Source: CBFHSF01 sp965658445
GTDB lineage: Bacteria; Bacteroidota; Bacteroidia; Flavobacteriales; Schleiferiaceae
Assembly (NCBI GenBank): GCA_965658445.1
Contig: CBFHSF010000017.1
Span: forward strand, 1-52,521
DNA: 52,521 bases
Direction of reading: 5' to 3'
Shown: piece by piece, positions 9,339 through 17,100 of the stretch
Numbering within the stretch: the first letter of the stretch is position 1
How the letters are laid out: each line of letters begins with the position of its first letter
Made by a program: the position numbers and the translations under genes
The notes under the pieces: model-generated
Databases searched by the model: none
Seen by the model: only the letters and a program-made list of their open reading frames with translations
What the model was told of the DNA's origin: nothing

Positions 9339-9399
9339 CGGTTTATTATTTTATCAGAAAGAGAGATGTGAAATCTCAACTGTGAAAGTTCAGTTTGTA

Positions 9400-10530
9400 T
9401 TATTTATTGAGGTATTCCAATACGCTAGAGGTAATGTACTCTAACTGTTCTGAGTCTAATTCTGTGTGCATGGGCAGTGAGAATACTTGGTTAACCAAAT
9501 CCTCAGTTACGGGAAATGCACCTGCACCATATCGGTCGTCTTTGTAAGCAGATTGCATGTGCAGGGCCACAGGATAATAAATCATTGCAGGGATATTCTT
9601 TCCTGCCAAAAACTCAATAAGACCATTGCGATCTGCACCTTCAATTTTAAGTGTGTATTGATGAAATACATGTGTGCTCTTATCCGCTCTGACCGGGATG
9701 GTTAACTTTGGGTGACCTTCGAAGGCCGCATCGTAGGCTTTTGCAGCTGCTGCTCTGGCAGAACTGTAAGAATCCAACTGACGAAGTTTTATGCGCAAAA
9801 TAGCCGCCTGGATGGAATCCAATCTTGAATTCACACCAATACTGTCGTGATAGTATCTCTTAGATTGTCCGTGATTTACTATCATTCTCAACTTTGCAGC
9901 CAAATCTCCATTGCGGGTAAAGATGGCTCCACCGTCTCCCATACAACCGAGGTTCTTTGAAGGGAAGAAAGAAGTAGAACCAATGTCTCCAATGGTTCCA
10001 GCCTTCATCACTCTACCATCAGAGAATGTGTAATCAGAACCAATGGCTTGAGCGGTATCTTCAATCACAAAAAGGTTGTGGTCCTTTGCGATTTGCATAA
10101 TGGTTTCCATATCCGCCGTCTGACCAAATAGGTGAACGGGGACAATGGCTTTTGTCTTGGGAGTGATGGCCTTTTTGATGGCCTCCGTATCTATTAGGAA
10201 AGTATCAGGGTCTACATCTACCAATACGGGCTTGAGTTGCAAAAGTGCAATGACTTCAGCAGTAGCTACGTAAGTAAACGTTGCAGTAATAACTTCATCT
10301 CCGGGCTGAAGACCCAGAGCCATCATGGCACATTGAAGGGCATCCGTTCCATTGGCACATGGAATGACGTGCTCAACATTTAGGTATTCTTCTAGTTCGG
10401 ATTGAAATGATTTAACTTCCGGACCGTTGATAAAGGCAGAGGATTCTATAACATCCAATACGGCCTTGTCAACTTCGGGTTTTATTTTGTCGTACTGTCG
10501 AACGAGGTCGACCATTCGTATAGGTTCCAT
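9400..10530 (-). CDS. DegT/DnrJ/EryC1/StrS sugar aminotransferase
   Basis: 376 residues. A PLP enzyme that transfers an amino group, usually from glutamate, to a keto-sugar nucleotide. The Schiff-base lysine is K192 in FFPSKNLG; D158 in IEDTAQAIG contacts the PLP ring nitrogen; GDGGAI follows. It resembles WbpE/WlbC-type 3-keto-uronate aminotransferases in general layout, but the 3-keto substrate producers are not in the window, so substrate is open. First gene of the sugar operon, behind a clear promoter at 10551-10558. Confidence 0.88.
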   Translation of the reverse strand: MEPIRMVDLVRQYDKIKPEVDKAVLDVIESSAFINGPEVKSFQSELEEYLNVEHVIPCANGTDALQCAMMALGLQPGDEVITATFTYVATAEVIALLQLKPVLVDVDPDTFLIDTEAIKKAITPKTKAIVPVHLFGQTADMETIMQIAKDHNLFVIEDTAQAIGSDYTFSDGRVMKAGTIGDIGSTSFFPSKNLGCMGDGGAIFTRNGDLAAKLRMIVNHGQSKRYYHDSIGVNSRLDSIQAAILRIKLRQLDSYSSARAAAAKAYDAAFEGHPKLTIPVRADKSTHVFHQYTLKIEGADRNGLIEFLAGKNIPAMIYYPVALHMQSAYKDDRYGAGAFPVTEDLVNQVFSLPMHTELDSEQLEYITSSVLEYLNK

Positions 10531-10550
10531 CTATCAGATTTTATTGACCG

Positions 10551-10558
10551 CAAATGTA
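10551..10558 (-). promoter_or_regulatory. Promoter -7 element for the nucleotide-sugar operon
   Basis: TACATTTG on the minus strand, an exact TAnnTTTG, 20 bases before the aminotransferase ATG. A TTG-containing stretch lies about 17 bases further upstream as a possible -33 element. Confidence 0.6.
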
Positions 10559-10598
10559 ACCAAACCTTTGCAAGAATTAGAAAGAAGGTCGAATTAAG

Positions 10599-10606
10599 TA
10601 TCTTCG
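10599..10606 (+). promoter_or_regulatory. Promoter -7 element for the barrel-waaA pair
   Basis: TATCTTCG, one mismatch from TAnnTTTG. It places the transcript start near 10613, downstream of the in-frame GTG at 10609, and so supports the ATG at 10627 as the start. Confidence 0.45.
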
Positions 10607-10626
10607 CAGTGAAATCGCATTTTTTG

Positions 10627-11385
10627 ATGAAAAATCCCATACTCATACTCCTGTTCTCTATCCTTTGTTTTACCGTAAACGGGCAAATAAGGAATAGAGA
10701 CTCCACCGTTTCCGGAAGTTTGTACAGCGCCCAATTTGGGGCCTATGCCACCGCAGGTGACTGGGCGGGGCGTTACAATTCTAGTTATGGCATTGGAGCC
10801 GGTTACGACTACAAAACCACAGGGAATTGGCTTTTTGGAGGATCCTTTCTCTACCACTTTGGAGAGAGTTTTACCGGAAGTGACCCCTTTGCGGACATCC
10901 GTTTGGAAAATGGTGAATTGTTAGCCCTCAGTGGAGACTACGCCTCAGTTCGTGCCAATCAGGCCGGCTGGACCATTAAGGCCAACGTGGGAAAGATTCT
11001 CCCCATTATGGGACCCAACCCCAATAGCGGATTGCTCTTGCAAATGGGAGCGGGTTATGTGAGACATAAACTCAACATCACCAACCCGGGAGAAACCATG
11101 CCCAACATCAGTGGAGAATACGAAAAGGGCTATGACGAATTGCACACGGGATTTTTGACCTCACAATACATTGCATACGCTCACCTTGGAAACCGCAGAC
11201 TGGTAAACTTCACGGCGGGTTTTGAATTTATGCAGGGCTTTACAACCAATGCACGAGGTTACAACTATTCTTCGGGGCAAGCCGACACAGGATCCAAATT
11301 GGATCTGTACATAGGGGCTAAAATCACATGGATTTTCCCTGTCTACTCCAAAAACGAACAGAAGTACTACTACTTCCAAGACTAG
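10627..11385 (+). CDS. Predicted outer-membrane beta-barrel protein
   Basis: 252 residues from the ATG at 10627; the GTG at 10609 is rejected because it lies inside the promoter. A Sec signal peptide (MKNPILILLFSILCFTVNGQ) is followed by alternating Gly/aromatic strands (AGRYNSSYGIGAGYDY, NWLFGGSFLYHFGES, LLLQMGAGYVRHKL, KLDLYIGAKITWIFPVYS), the pattern of a small 8- to 10-stranded barrel. I do not recognise a specific family. It ends 4 bases before waaA, so the two are co-transcribed, which hints at an envelope or LPS-related role. Confidence 0.7.
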   Translation: MKNPILILLFSILCFTVNGQIRNRDSTVSGSLYSAQFGAYATAGDWAGRYNSSYGIGAGYDYKTTGNWLFGGSFLYHFGESFTGSDPFADIRLENGELLALSGDYASVRANQAGWTIKANVGKILPIMGPNPNSGLLLQMGAGYVRHKLNITNPGETMPNISGEYEKGYDELHTGFLTSQYIAYAHLGNRRLVNFTAGFEFMQGFTTNARGYNYSSGQADTGSKLDLYIGAKITWIFPVYSKNEQKYYYFQD

Positions 11386-11389
11386 CAAC

Positions 11390-12631
11390 ATGAAGGGGCT
11401 TTATTCTCTCTTTATCCAGTCCTACTCCACTCTTGTAAAAGGGGTGGCTTTGACAGGCAATGAAAAGGCCATTGATTGGGTAAAGGGGAGAAGAGAAATC
11501 ATGGCAAGGCTCAAGGCATTTGGGCCTGAAGCGCAATCAATACTATGGATACATGCAGCTTCACTTGGAGAATTTGAGATGGCCAGACCGTTGATCAAAA
11601 AACTGAAAAATGCTTATCCCAAGGATAAAATAGTAGTTACCTTTTTTTCGCCTTCAGGTTACAACGCTTTAGTAGATGACTCAGACATTGATTTGGCCTT
11701 GTACCTTCCCATAGACAAAAAGAAGGAAACCAAAGAGTTCTTGGAATTGCTCAATCCCAAATTGGCGATTTTTGTCAAATATGAATTTTGGCCCAATCTA
11801 TTGGATCAAATCATTCTTAAAGACATACCCTTTTTCATAGCCAGTGCGACCTTTAGGCGCGATCACCTCCTCTTTAAACCCTGGGGAAAGTTCATAGCAA
11901 GTCGTGTGGCCAAAGCTCAAAGAGTATTTGTTCAAGATCCTCTCTCCGAAGAATTGCTGCAGACTCATGGATTCCGCAATGGAGAACTTTCTGGAGATGG
12001 TAGATTTGACAATGTTCAACGCATCGCTTCGGAAGAAATCTCATTTCCAGAAATTGAACGCTTCCTCGATGGGCAAAAGGCCATAGTTATGGGTAGCTCA
12101 TGGCCCGAAGATGAGGACCAAGTCTATCCATTGATACGTCAATTTCCTCAGTACAAATTCATTTTTGCACCCCACGACATATCTGCAAAGCACGTTAGTC
12201 AAATTTCAGAATCCATTCCCACTAGGGTTCTTACCTATTCAGAACTAAAAGAACACCCTCAACCCGAGGAATTTCAAGTTCTTATTCTGGACACCATTGG
12301 GATGTTGAGTAGAGTGTATGCCTATGCGCATCTCGCCTTTGTGGGAGGTGGCTTTAAGCAAGGCCTTCACAATATCTTAGAACCTCTCGCTCATGGAGTG
12401 CCGACCGCATATGGACCCAACCATGAGAAATTTTGGGAAGCCAACGCTGCGGCAGAGAACGGTGGAGGAAAAATCATTAACAACACGGCAGACCTAAGGG
12501 AGTGGATTTCTTTTTTTCGCGAAGACTTTGAATACCAGAAGGAACGCTCTCGAGCTTTGGACTTCATTCAATCACATAGCGGAGCCACTCAAAAAATGTT
12601 CGACTCAATCCGCTCATTTTTAAAAAATTAA
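11390..12631 (+). CDS. waaA: 3-deoxy-D-manno-octulosonic acid (Kdo) transferase
   Basis: 413 residues, typical for KdtA/WaaA. It adds Kdo from CMP-Kdo to lipid IVA at the inner membrane. The GT-B fold is visible: N-terminal ILWIHAASLGEFEMARPLI with the conserved catalytic-type Glu of GEFE, VTFFSPSGYN, ATFRRDH, then the C-terminal donor half with MGSSWPEDE, FVGGGF, GLHNILEPLAHGVPTAYGPNH (about 318-345). No N-terminal anchor is as clear as in enterobacterial WaaA, though residues 1-20 are mildly hydrophobic. No obvious terminator follows. Confidence 0.92.
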   Translation: MKGLYSLFIQSYSTLVKGVALTGNEKAIDWVKGRREIMARLKAFGPEAQSILWIHAASLGEFEMARPLIKKLKNAYPKDKIVVTFFSPSGYNALVDDSDIDLALYLPIDKKKETKEFLELLNPKLAIFVKYEFWPNLLDQIILKDIPFFIASATFRRDHLLFKPWGKFIASRVAKAQRVFVQDPLSEELLQTHGFRNGELSGDGRFDNVQRIASEEISFPEIERFLDGQKAIVMGSSWPEDEDQVYPLIRQFPQYKFIFAPHDISAKHVSQISESIPTRVLTYSELKEHPQPEEFQVLILDTIGMLSRVYAYAHLAFVGGGFKQGLHNILEPLAHGVPTAYGPNHEKFWEANAAAENGGGKIINNTADLREWISFFREDFEYQKERSRALDFIQSHSGATQKMFDSIRSFLKN

Positions 12632-12674
12632 GCACGACTTCTTACACTACATGAAAAAAACTACAGTTCTTTAT

Positions 12675-12689
12675 TTAGAATTAGTCTAA
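12675..12689. promoter_or_regulatory. Palindromic operator candidate upstream of the heme monooxygenase
   Basis: TTAGAATTAGTCTAA has perfect 5-bp arms (TTAGA/TCTAA) around a 5-base spacer. It ends seven bases before the -7 element at 12697, so a bound protein would block RNA polymerase. The arms resemble DtxR/IdeR-type iron-repressor boxes (TTAGG...CCTAA) more than a Fur box. That assignment is inference from shape and from the gene it precedes. Confidence 0.45.
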
Positions 12690-12696
12690 TTAAATA

Positions 12697-12704
12697 TAGA
12701 TTTG
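12697..12704 (+). promoter_or_regulatory. Promoter -7 element for the heme monooxygenase
   Basis: TAGATTTG, exact TAnnTTTG, 35 bases before the ATG at 12740 and just downstream of the palindrome. Confidence 0.55.
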
Positions 12705-12739
12705 CATAGAAAATTTATGTCTAACGCAATTCTACTCAA

Positions 12740-13060
12740 ATGTTTGTTGCTATAAACTACATCTCCTGCAAGGAGCACTACACTCAAAAATTCGAAGATT
12801 TATTCGCCACACGTGCAAAAGCCATTGACACCATGCCTGGATTTCATCACATGCAAGTACTCAAACCTGCAACCTCTGAGGACCCCTACCTCATTGTTAG
12901 CCATTGGGACAAAAAAGAGGACTTTGAAACATGGACTCGTTCAGAGGCTTTTATCAAAGGGCACAAAAGAGGGTTTGCTGATATTGTTGAAGCAAGAGAA
13001 AAGGGCCTCGAACCTCCTATGACTTCTCAGTTTAAAACCTACAATGTGATCTCAGAGTAA
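12740..13060 (+). CDS. Heme-degrading monooxygenase, IsdG/HmoB type (ABM domain)
   Basis: 106 residues forming one antibiotic-biosynthesis-monooxygenase ferredoxin-like domain. The catalytic Asn-Trp-His triad of the IsdG/HmoB heme oxygenases can be placed: N6 in VAINYI, W65 in FETWTRSEAF and H75 in KGHKRG, with the W-to-H spacing of ten seen in IsdG. Such enzymes open the heme ring to release iron in the cytoplasm. The only nearby control signal is a palindrome overlapping the promoter, which suits iron-dependent expression. A generic quinol-type ABM monooxygenase is possible but would not need all three residues. Confidence 0.8.
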   Translation: MFVAINYISCKEHYTQKFEDLFATRAKAIDTMPGFHHMQVLKPATSEDPYLIVSHWDKKEDFETWTRSEAFIKGHKRGFADIVEAREKGLEPPMTSQFKTYNVISE

Positions 13061-13072
13061 TTGGGTTTCAGA

Positions 13073-13207
13073 ATGAAAAACATTCTCAATACAAAAACAA
13101 AGAGGACCCTGAAAAAATTCGGGGTCCTCGGTTTTATGTTCTTCCTTATTAAAGGACTGGTGTGGCTAGCCATCTTTGCAGGGCTCGGCTCATATTTTAC
13201 AAGCTAA
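13073..13207 (+). CDS. 44-residue single-pass membrane peptide, unknown function
   Basis: I read this from the sequence: ATG at 13073, TAA at 13205-13207. A basic N-terminus (about residues 1-15, with seven Lys/Arg) is followed by one hydrophobic segment, GVLGFMFFLIKGLVWLAIFAGLG. From memory, short proteins with a KKxGxxGFxFFLIKG-like core are common in Bacteroidota and are often mislabelled, but I cannot confirm this here. It starts 12 bases after the heme monooxygenase stop and converges on the oligopeptidase gene. A strong hairpin lies within its codons, so the open frame could also be fortuitous 3' sequence. Confidence 0.5.
   Translation: MKNILNTKTKRTLKKFGVLGFMFFLIKGLVWLAIFAGLGSYFTS
13102..13135 (+). 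terminator. Strong hairpin with T-run inside the 44-residue gene
   Basis: Arms at 13102-13113 and 13118-13129 pair over 12 bp (one G-T) around an AAAA loop, followed by GGTTTT. The sequence upstream is A-rich, so it could end transcription of the heme monooxygenase gene. It lies within codons of the predicted small protein. Confidence 0.6.
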
Positions 13208-13222
13208 ATACAAGTCAATAAC

Positions 13223-15346
13223 TTATGGCTGCGCCTTCCCAATTAAATCCAAAATAAAGGTGTATTCCATGGCCGTTTCTCTGTAGGCTTCATATCGTCC
13301 CGAAGCACCACCATGCCCAGTATCCATGTTACAATACAACAACAAGGGTTGAGATTTATCCATTCTCATATCTCGCAACTTGGCTACCCACTTTGCGGGT
13401 TCCCAGTACTGAACCTGAGAATCGTGCAAACCTGTGGTTACCAAAATCGCTGGATAGCGCTTAGCAGCTACTTGATCGTAGGGAGAATACGACTTCATGT
13501 ACTCATAGTACACTGAATCCTTGGGGTTACCCCATTCATCAAATTCACCTGTCGTCAACGGAATGCTCTCATCTAACATGGTGGTTACCACGTCTACAAA
13601 GGGGACTGCGGCAATAACCCCTCTAAAGAGAGTGGGTTCCATATTGAGAACAGCTCCCATCAAAAGGCCTCCTGCACTTCCACCCATGGCAAACATTCTG
13701 TCGGATTGAGTATAGTTGGATTCCACGAGGAATTTCCCACAATCAATAAAGTCCGTAAAGGTGTTTTTCTTGTTGAGAAGCTTGCCGTCTTCGTACCAAT
13801 CACGTCCCAAGTATTGACCGCCACGAACGTGGGCAATGGCCATTACAAAACCTCTGTCCAAAAGACTTAAACGAGTGGCACTGAAATAATCATCAATGGT
13901 ATAACCGTACGATCCATATGCGTACAATAGCAGAGGGGCATTGGATTGTTTTCCTGTAGATTTCTTGTAAACGATAGAAACGGGAACTTTCTCTCCGTCT
14001 CTGGCCGTGGCCCACAATCTCTCAGAAGTATAGTCTTCAGGGTTGTAACCACCCTTGACCTCCTGTCTCTTCTGCACCACTGATTCCCCCGTTTTCATAT
14101 TGAAATCAATCACCGAATTGGGATAGACCAAACTCGAGTAATTGTATCGCAACCAATCGCTGTCATAATCCGCATTAGAGCCAATGGACATCATGTAAGT
14201 CTCTTCTTCAATGGGAAGCTTTTTTACTTCGTCAGAAGACGTGGATCGAATGATGAGTTCCGTCAGTCCATTACTTCTCTCCTCACTCACTATGTAATTT
14301 TTGAAAACATCAATGTCTTCCAAAAAGACACCTTCGCGGTGTGGGATCAAATCCATCCATTGAGACACATTCGTAGCGTTCTCAGAGGCCACGCTCAACT
14401 TAAAGTTCTTGGCATCACCAGAATTGTTTCTGATATACCATTGGTCCCCTGCGTGATCAATGGAATACTCCAATCCTCTTACACGAGGCGTGAAAATTTC
14501 AAAAGAACCTTCCGGCTCATTGGCGGGGAGAAACCTTACTTCATCACTCTTTGTACTCGAGGAGTGGACGATGATAAATCGATCACTTTTGGTCTTGCTT
14601 ACGCCGATGTGAAAGGTTTCATCTGTTTCCTCAAAAACCAATTTATCCGGCGTATCACCTCCCCATACGTGAGAATACACTTGGTAAGACCTAAGGGTTT
14701 CTGGATCTTGTTTGGAATAGAAGACCGTTTGGTTGTCATTCGCCCAAACACAATCACCTACCACGTTCTCAACTTTCTCTTCAGAAATCTCTTCCGTCGT
14801 TAAATCCTTTACGTACAACGTGTAGATTCTTCTACTGACCTCGTCGGCAGAAAAGACCATTTTTTGATTGTCTGGACTAATTACCACAGAGCCAACTTGA
14901 TAGTAGTCTTTTCCCTCTGCCAACTCATTGACGTTGAGAAGAATTTCTTCGGGGGCCTCTAGGCTTTCCTTCTTTCTACAAATGATGGGATACTGCTGCC
15001 CCTTCTCAAATCGAGTGTAATAATAGTAACCTCTCTTTTTGTAGGGTACGGATTGATCATCTTCAACCAAGCGACCAATCATTTCCTGATAAAGGGTCTC
15101 CTGGAACGGTTCCGTCTCCTTCATGACATACTCTCGGTAGGCATTTTCCTTATTGAGGTAATCGATTACCTCAGGATCCTCACGGTCGTTCATCCAGAAA
15201 TAGGGATCTACCCTCACGTCTCCGTGGGTCTCAAGTCTTTTGGGGACTTTTTTGGCTATGGGTTCTTGCGTCATGTTTGGCGAAAGATTGTTTTGACAAG
15301 CCGTACTCAAGACGGACAATGCCAAGAGTACAGCTGCGGCTCTCAT
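13223..15346 (-). CDS. Oligopeptidase B-like S9A peptidase, lipoprotein form
   Basis: 707 residues: signal peptide with lipobox (LSVLSTAC), an N-terminal cap (PYFWMNDREDPEVIDYLNKEN), a seven-bladed propeller (about 60-440) and an alpha/beta hydrolase domain. The catalytic triad can be placed at S557 (GGSAGG), D642 (GLHDSQV) and H678 (TGHGG). Oligopeptidase B cleaves short peptides after basic residues; the conserved MDTGHGGASGR tail and GGQYLGRDWYEDGK segment fit this group. The enterobacterial enzyme is cytoplasmic, so a lipid-anchored form is notable but common in Bacteroidota. Its ATG overlaps the stop of the lipoprotein before it (TAATG), indicating coupled translation. Confidence 0.9.
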   Translation of the reverse strand: MRAAAVLLALSVLSTACQNNLSPNMTQEPIAKKVPKRLETHGDVRVDPYFWMNDREDPEVIDYLNKENAYREYVMKETEPFQETLYQEMIGRLVEDDQSVPYKKRGYYYYTRFEKGQQYPIICRKKESLEAPEEILLNVNELAEGKDYYQVGSVVISPDNQKMVFSADEVSRRIYTLYVKDLTTEEISEEKVENVVGDCVWANDNQTVFYSKQDPETLRSYQVYSHVWGGDTPDKLVFEETDETFHIGVSKTKSDRFIIVHSSSTKSDEVRFLPANEPEGSFEIFTPRVRGLEYSIDHAGDQWYIRNNSGDAKNFKLSVASENATNVSQWMDLIPHREGVFLEDIDVFKNYIVSEERSNGLTELIIRSTSSDEVKKLPIEEETYMMSIGSNADYDSDWLRYNYSSLVYPNSVIDFNMKTGESVVQKRQEVKGGYNPEDYTSERLWATARDGEKVPVSIVYKKSTGKQSNAPLLLYAYGSYGYTIDDYFSATRLSLLDRGFVMAIAHVRGGQYLGRDWYEDGKLLNKKNTFTDFIDCGKFLVESNYTQSDRMFAMGGSAGGLLMGAVLNMEPTLFRGVIAAVPFVDVVTTMLDESIPLTTGEFDEWGNPKDSVYYEYMKSYSPYDQVAAKRYPAILVTTGLHDSQVQYWEPAKWVAKLRDMRMDKSQPLLLYCNMDTGHGGASGRYEAYRETAMEYTFILDLIGKAQP

Positions 15347-15975
15347 TATTTAAATTCTACTTTGGTTCCAAATCCCTTTTCAGGATTGGTGATTTCTTCT
15401 CCTTTTTGAGTGTTAGAAACCGATCTTCCATCTTCAGAAATAATGTATTCAGAGTTGCTTGTACTCTTTACCTTATCCTCGAAGTGGAAGGTGTTAGTGA
15501 GTTCCATAAATTCTAACATTTTGGTGAAGCTCGTGTCTTGAAGCATTTCGTCTGTATCAGGTGATTCCACGAATTCAAACACGCCATCTTCCATACTAAA
15601 GTTACCTTGAGAAAGCATAAAACCATTCAGGTTTTCATCAGCCTCTCCCACGGAAGAACCAAAAGAATTCAAAGATTCCAAATCTTCAAATTCATATTCA
15701 AAGGTCATGACTCCTTCTCGGTAGTAAACATCAGCATTGGAAATCCCTTCTTTTTGGTTGAAGGCATCTACAAGGGAATCTTTCTTTTCATCAATCCCTT
15801 CCTGAATCCCTAGCTCCAAGGAATCGGATTCATCGTCAGCAAAGGCAATAAGGCCACTGATGTCTATCTGGTTGACTACTTTTCCAGAAAAGTCATCGTC
15901 AAAATAAAAGTCAGAATTAAAGGCACAACTCGCGAAGAGAAAAAGACCTGATAATGTGTAAAATAGTTTTTTCAT
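15346..15975 (-). CDS. Hypothetical lipoprotein
   Basis: 209 residues with a lipoprotein signal (MKKLFYTLSGLFLFASC, Cys17). The mature part is acidic, rich in Asp, Glu, Ser and Phe, and has no motif I recognise; alternating segments such as VMTFEYEFEDLESL and NTFHFEDKVKSTSNSEYIISEDGRSV suggest beta-rich structure. Stop and start codons overlap by one base with the oligopeptidase that follows. It may be an assembly or envelope partner of that enzyme, but nothing in its sequence proves it. Confidence 0.75.
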   Translation of the reverse strand: MKKLFYTLSGLFLFASCAFNSDFYFDDDFSGKVVNQIDISGLIAFADDESDSLELGIQEGIDEKKDSLVDAFNQKEGISNADVYYREGVMTFEYEFEDLESLNSFGSSVGEADENLNGFMLSQGNFSMEDGVFEFVESPDTDEMLQDTSFTKMLEFMELTNTFHFEDKVKSTSNSEYIISEDGRSVSNTQKGEEITNPEKGFGTKVEFK

Positions 15976-16088
15976 GTTTGAAATTGAATAAATAGGGCTT
16001 CAATAATATTTCGGTAAATATAAAGAATGACCGCCTTCAACTTAATGCATATCATTATTGTTTGTATTTTCATGGAAAATAAGGATAT

Positions 16089-16964
16089 ATGAACTACACA
16101 GAACCTATGTTGAGAGATGATGCCCTAAAGGGGAAAGTCATTGTAGTAACGGGTGGTGGAACGGGTTTGGGAAAATCCATGAGCACCTACTTTTCTAAGT
16201 TGGGAGCCACTATTGTTATCACCTCCAGAAAGCTTGAGGTTCTAGAAAAGACAGCAGCAGAAATGTCTGCTGAGACCGGTGGAACCATTATTCCTGTAGC
16301 CTGTGACGTTCGTGATTACGACCAAGTGGAAAACTTGCTCAAGGTAACCCTTGAGAAAGCAGGTTCCCCAGATGTATTGGTAAACAATGCGGCGGGAAAC
16401 TTTATCAGCCCAACAGAAAAGCTCTCCCATCGCGCCTTTGATGCCGTTATTGACATCGTCCTTAAGGGGACAAAAAATTGTACCCTGGCCTTTGGGAAAC
16501 ATTGGATTGATCAAAAGGAAAAAAACAAAAACATCCTCAATATCGTAACCACTTACGCTTGGACTGGGTCAAGTTACGTAGTGCCTTCTGCCATCAGCAA
16601 GGCGGGTGTTTTGGCCTTGACGCGCTCTCTTGCCGTGGAGTGGGCCAAATACGGAATCCGCAGTAATGCCGTTGCTCCTGGCCCCTTCCCCACAGAGGGT
16701 GCTTGGTCTAGAATACTTCCCGGTGACTTAACTGAAAAGCTCAATGTAGTCAACCAAATTCCGTTGAGAAGAGCTGGCGAGCACCAAGAATTGTCCAACC
16801 TCTGTGCCTACATGGTTTCTGACTTTGCCGCCTACATGAATGGCGAAGTGGTGACCTTAGACGGAGGGGAATGGCTTCAAGATGCCGGTCAGATGAACTT
16901 CTTAGATGCTGTCACCCCTGAGATGTGGGACTTCTTTATTTCACTTTCCAAGAAATCGAAGTAG
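16089..16964 (+). CDS. SDR oxidoreductase, 2,4-dienoyl-CoA reductase type
   Basis: 291 residues. NADPH motif TGGGTGLG (21-28), NNAAGNF (99-105). The active site does not have the usual SDR YxxxK. Instead it has Y156, S167 and K171 in YAWTGSSYVVPSAISK, with the same spacing as Tyr199/Ser210/Lys214 of human mitochondrial dienoyl-CoA reductase, and the following APGPFPTEGAWSRILP matches that enzyme's QPGPIKT-type loop. The role is therefore reduction of 2,4-dienoyl-CoA in unsaturated fatty-acid beta-oxidation. Monocistronic, ending in a strong bidirectional terminator. Confidence 0.87.
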   Translation: MNYTEPMLRDDALKGKVIVVTGGGTGLGKSMSTYFSKLGATIVITSRKLEVLEKTAAEMSAETGGTIIPVACDVRDYDQVENLLKVTLEKAGSPDVLVNNAAGNFISPTEKLSHRAFDAVIDIVLKGTKNCTLAFGKHWIDQKEKNKNILNIVTTYAWTGSSYVVPSAISKAGVLALTRSLAVEWAKYGIRSNAVAPGPFPTEGAWSRILPGDLTEKLNVVNQIPLRRAGEHQELSNLCAYMVSDFAAYMNGEVVTLDGGEWLQDAGQMNFLDAVTPEMWDFFISLSKKSK

Positions 16965-17030
16965 TTCTGAGTATTTACCAAAGGTTCTATTGAACAGAAG
17001 AAACAGATTGACATCTACTATATAAATGTA

Positions 17031-17057
17031 AAAAGAGGAAGCGCTGCTTCCTCTTTT
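17031..17057. terminator. Bidirectional terminator
   Basis: Perfect 12-bp arms AAAAGAGGAAGC and GCTTCCTCTTTT around GCT, with A-run and T-run on opposite sides. It serves the converging dienoyl-CoA reductase and TPR genes. Confidence 0.85.
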
Positions 17058-17100
17058 ATGTTTTCAGTATATGTTTTTGTTTGACCCTTTAAAAAAAGCC

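Noticed and set aside
14339..14803. Plus-strand open frame of 154 codons
   Set aside because: Antisense to the oligopeptidase gene, whose catalytic motifs and length are intact.
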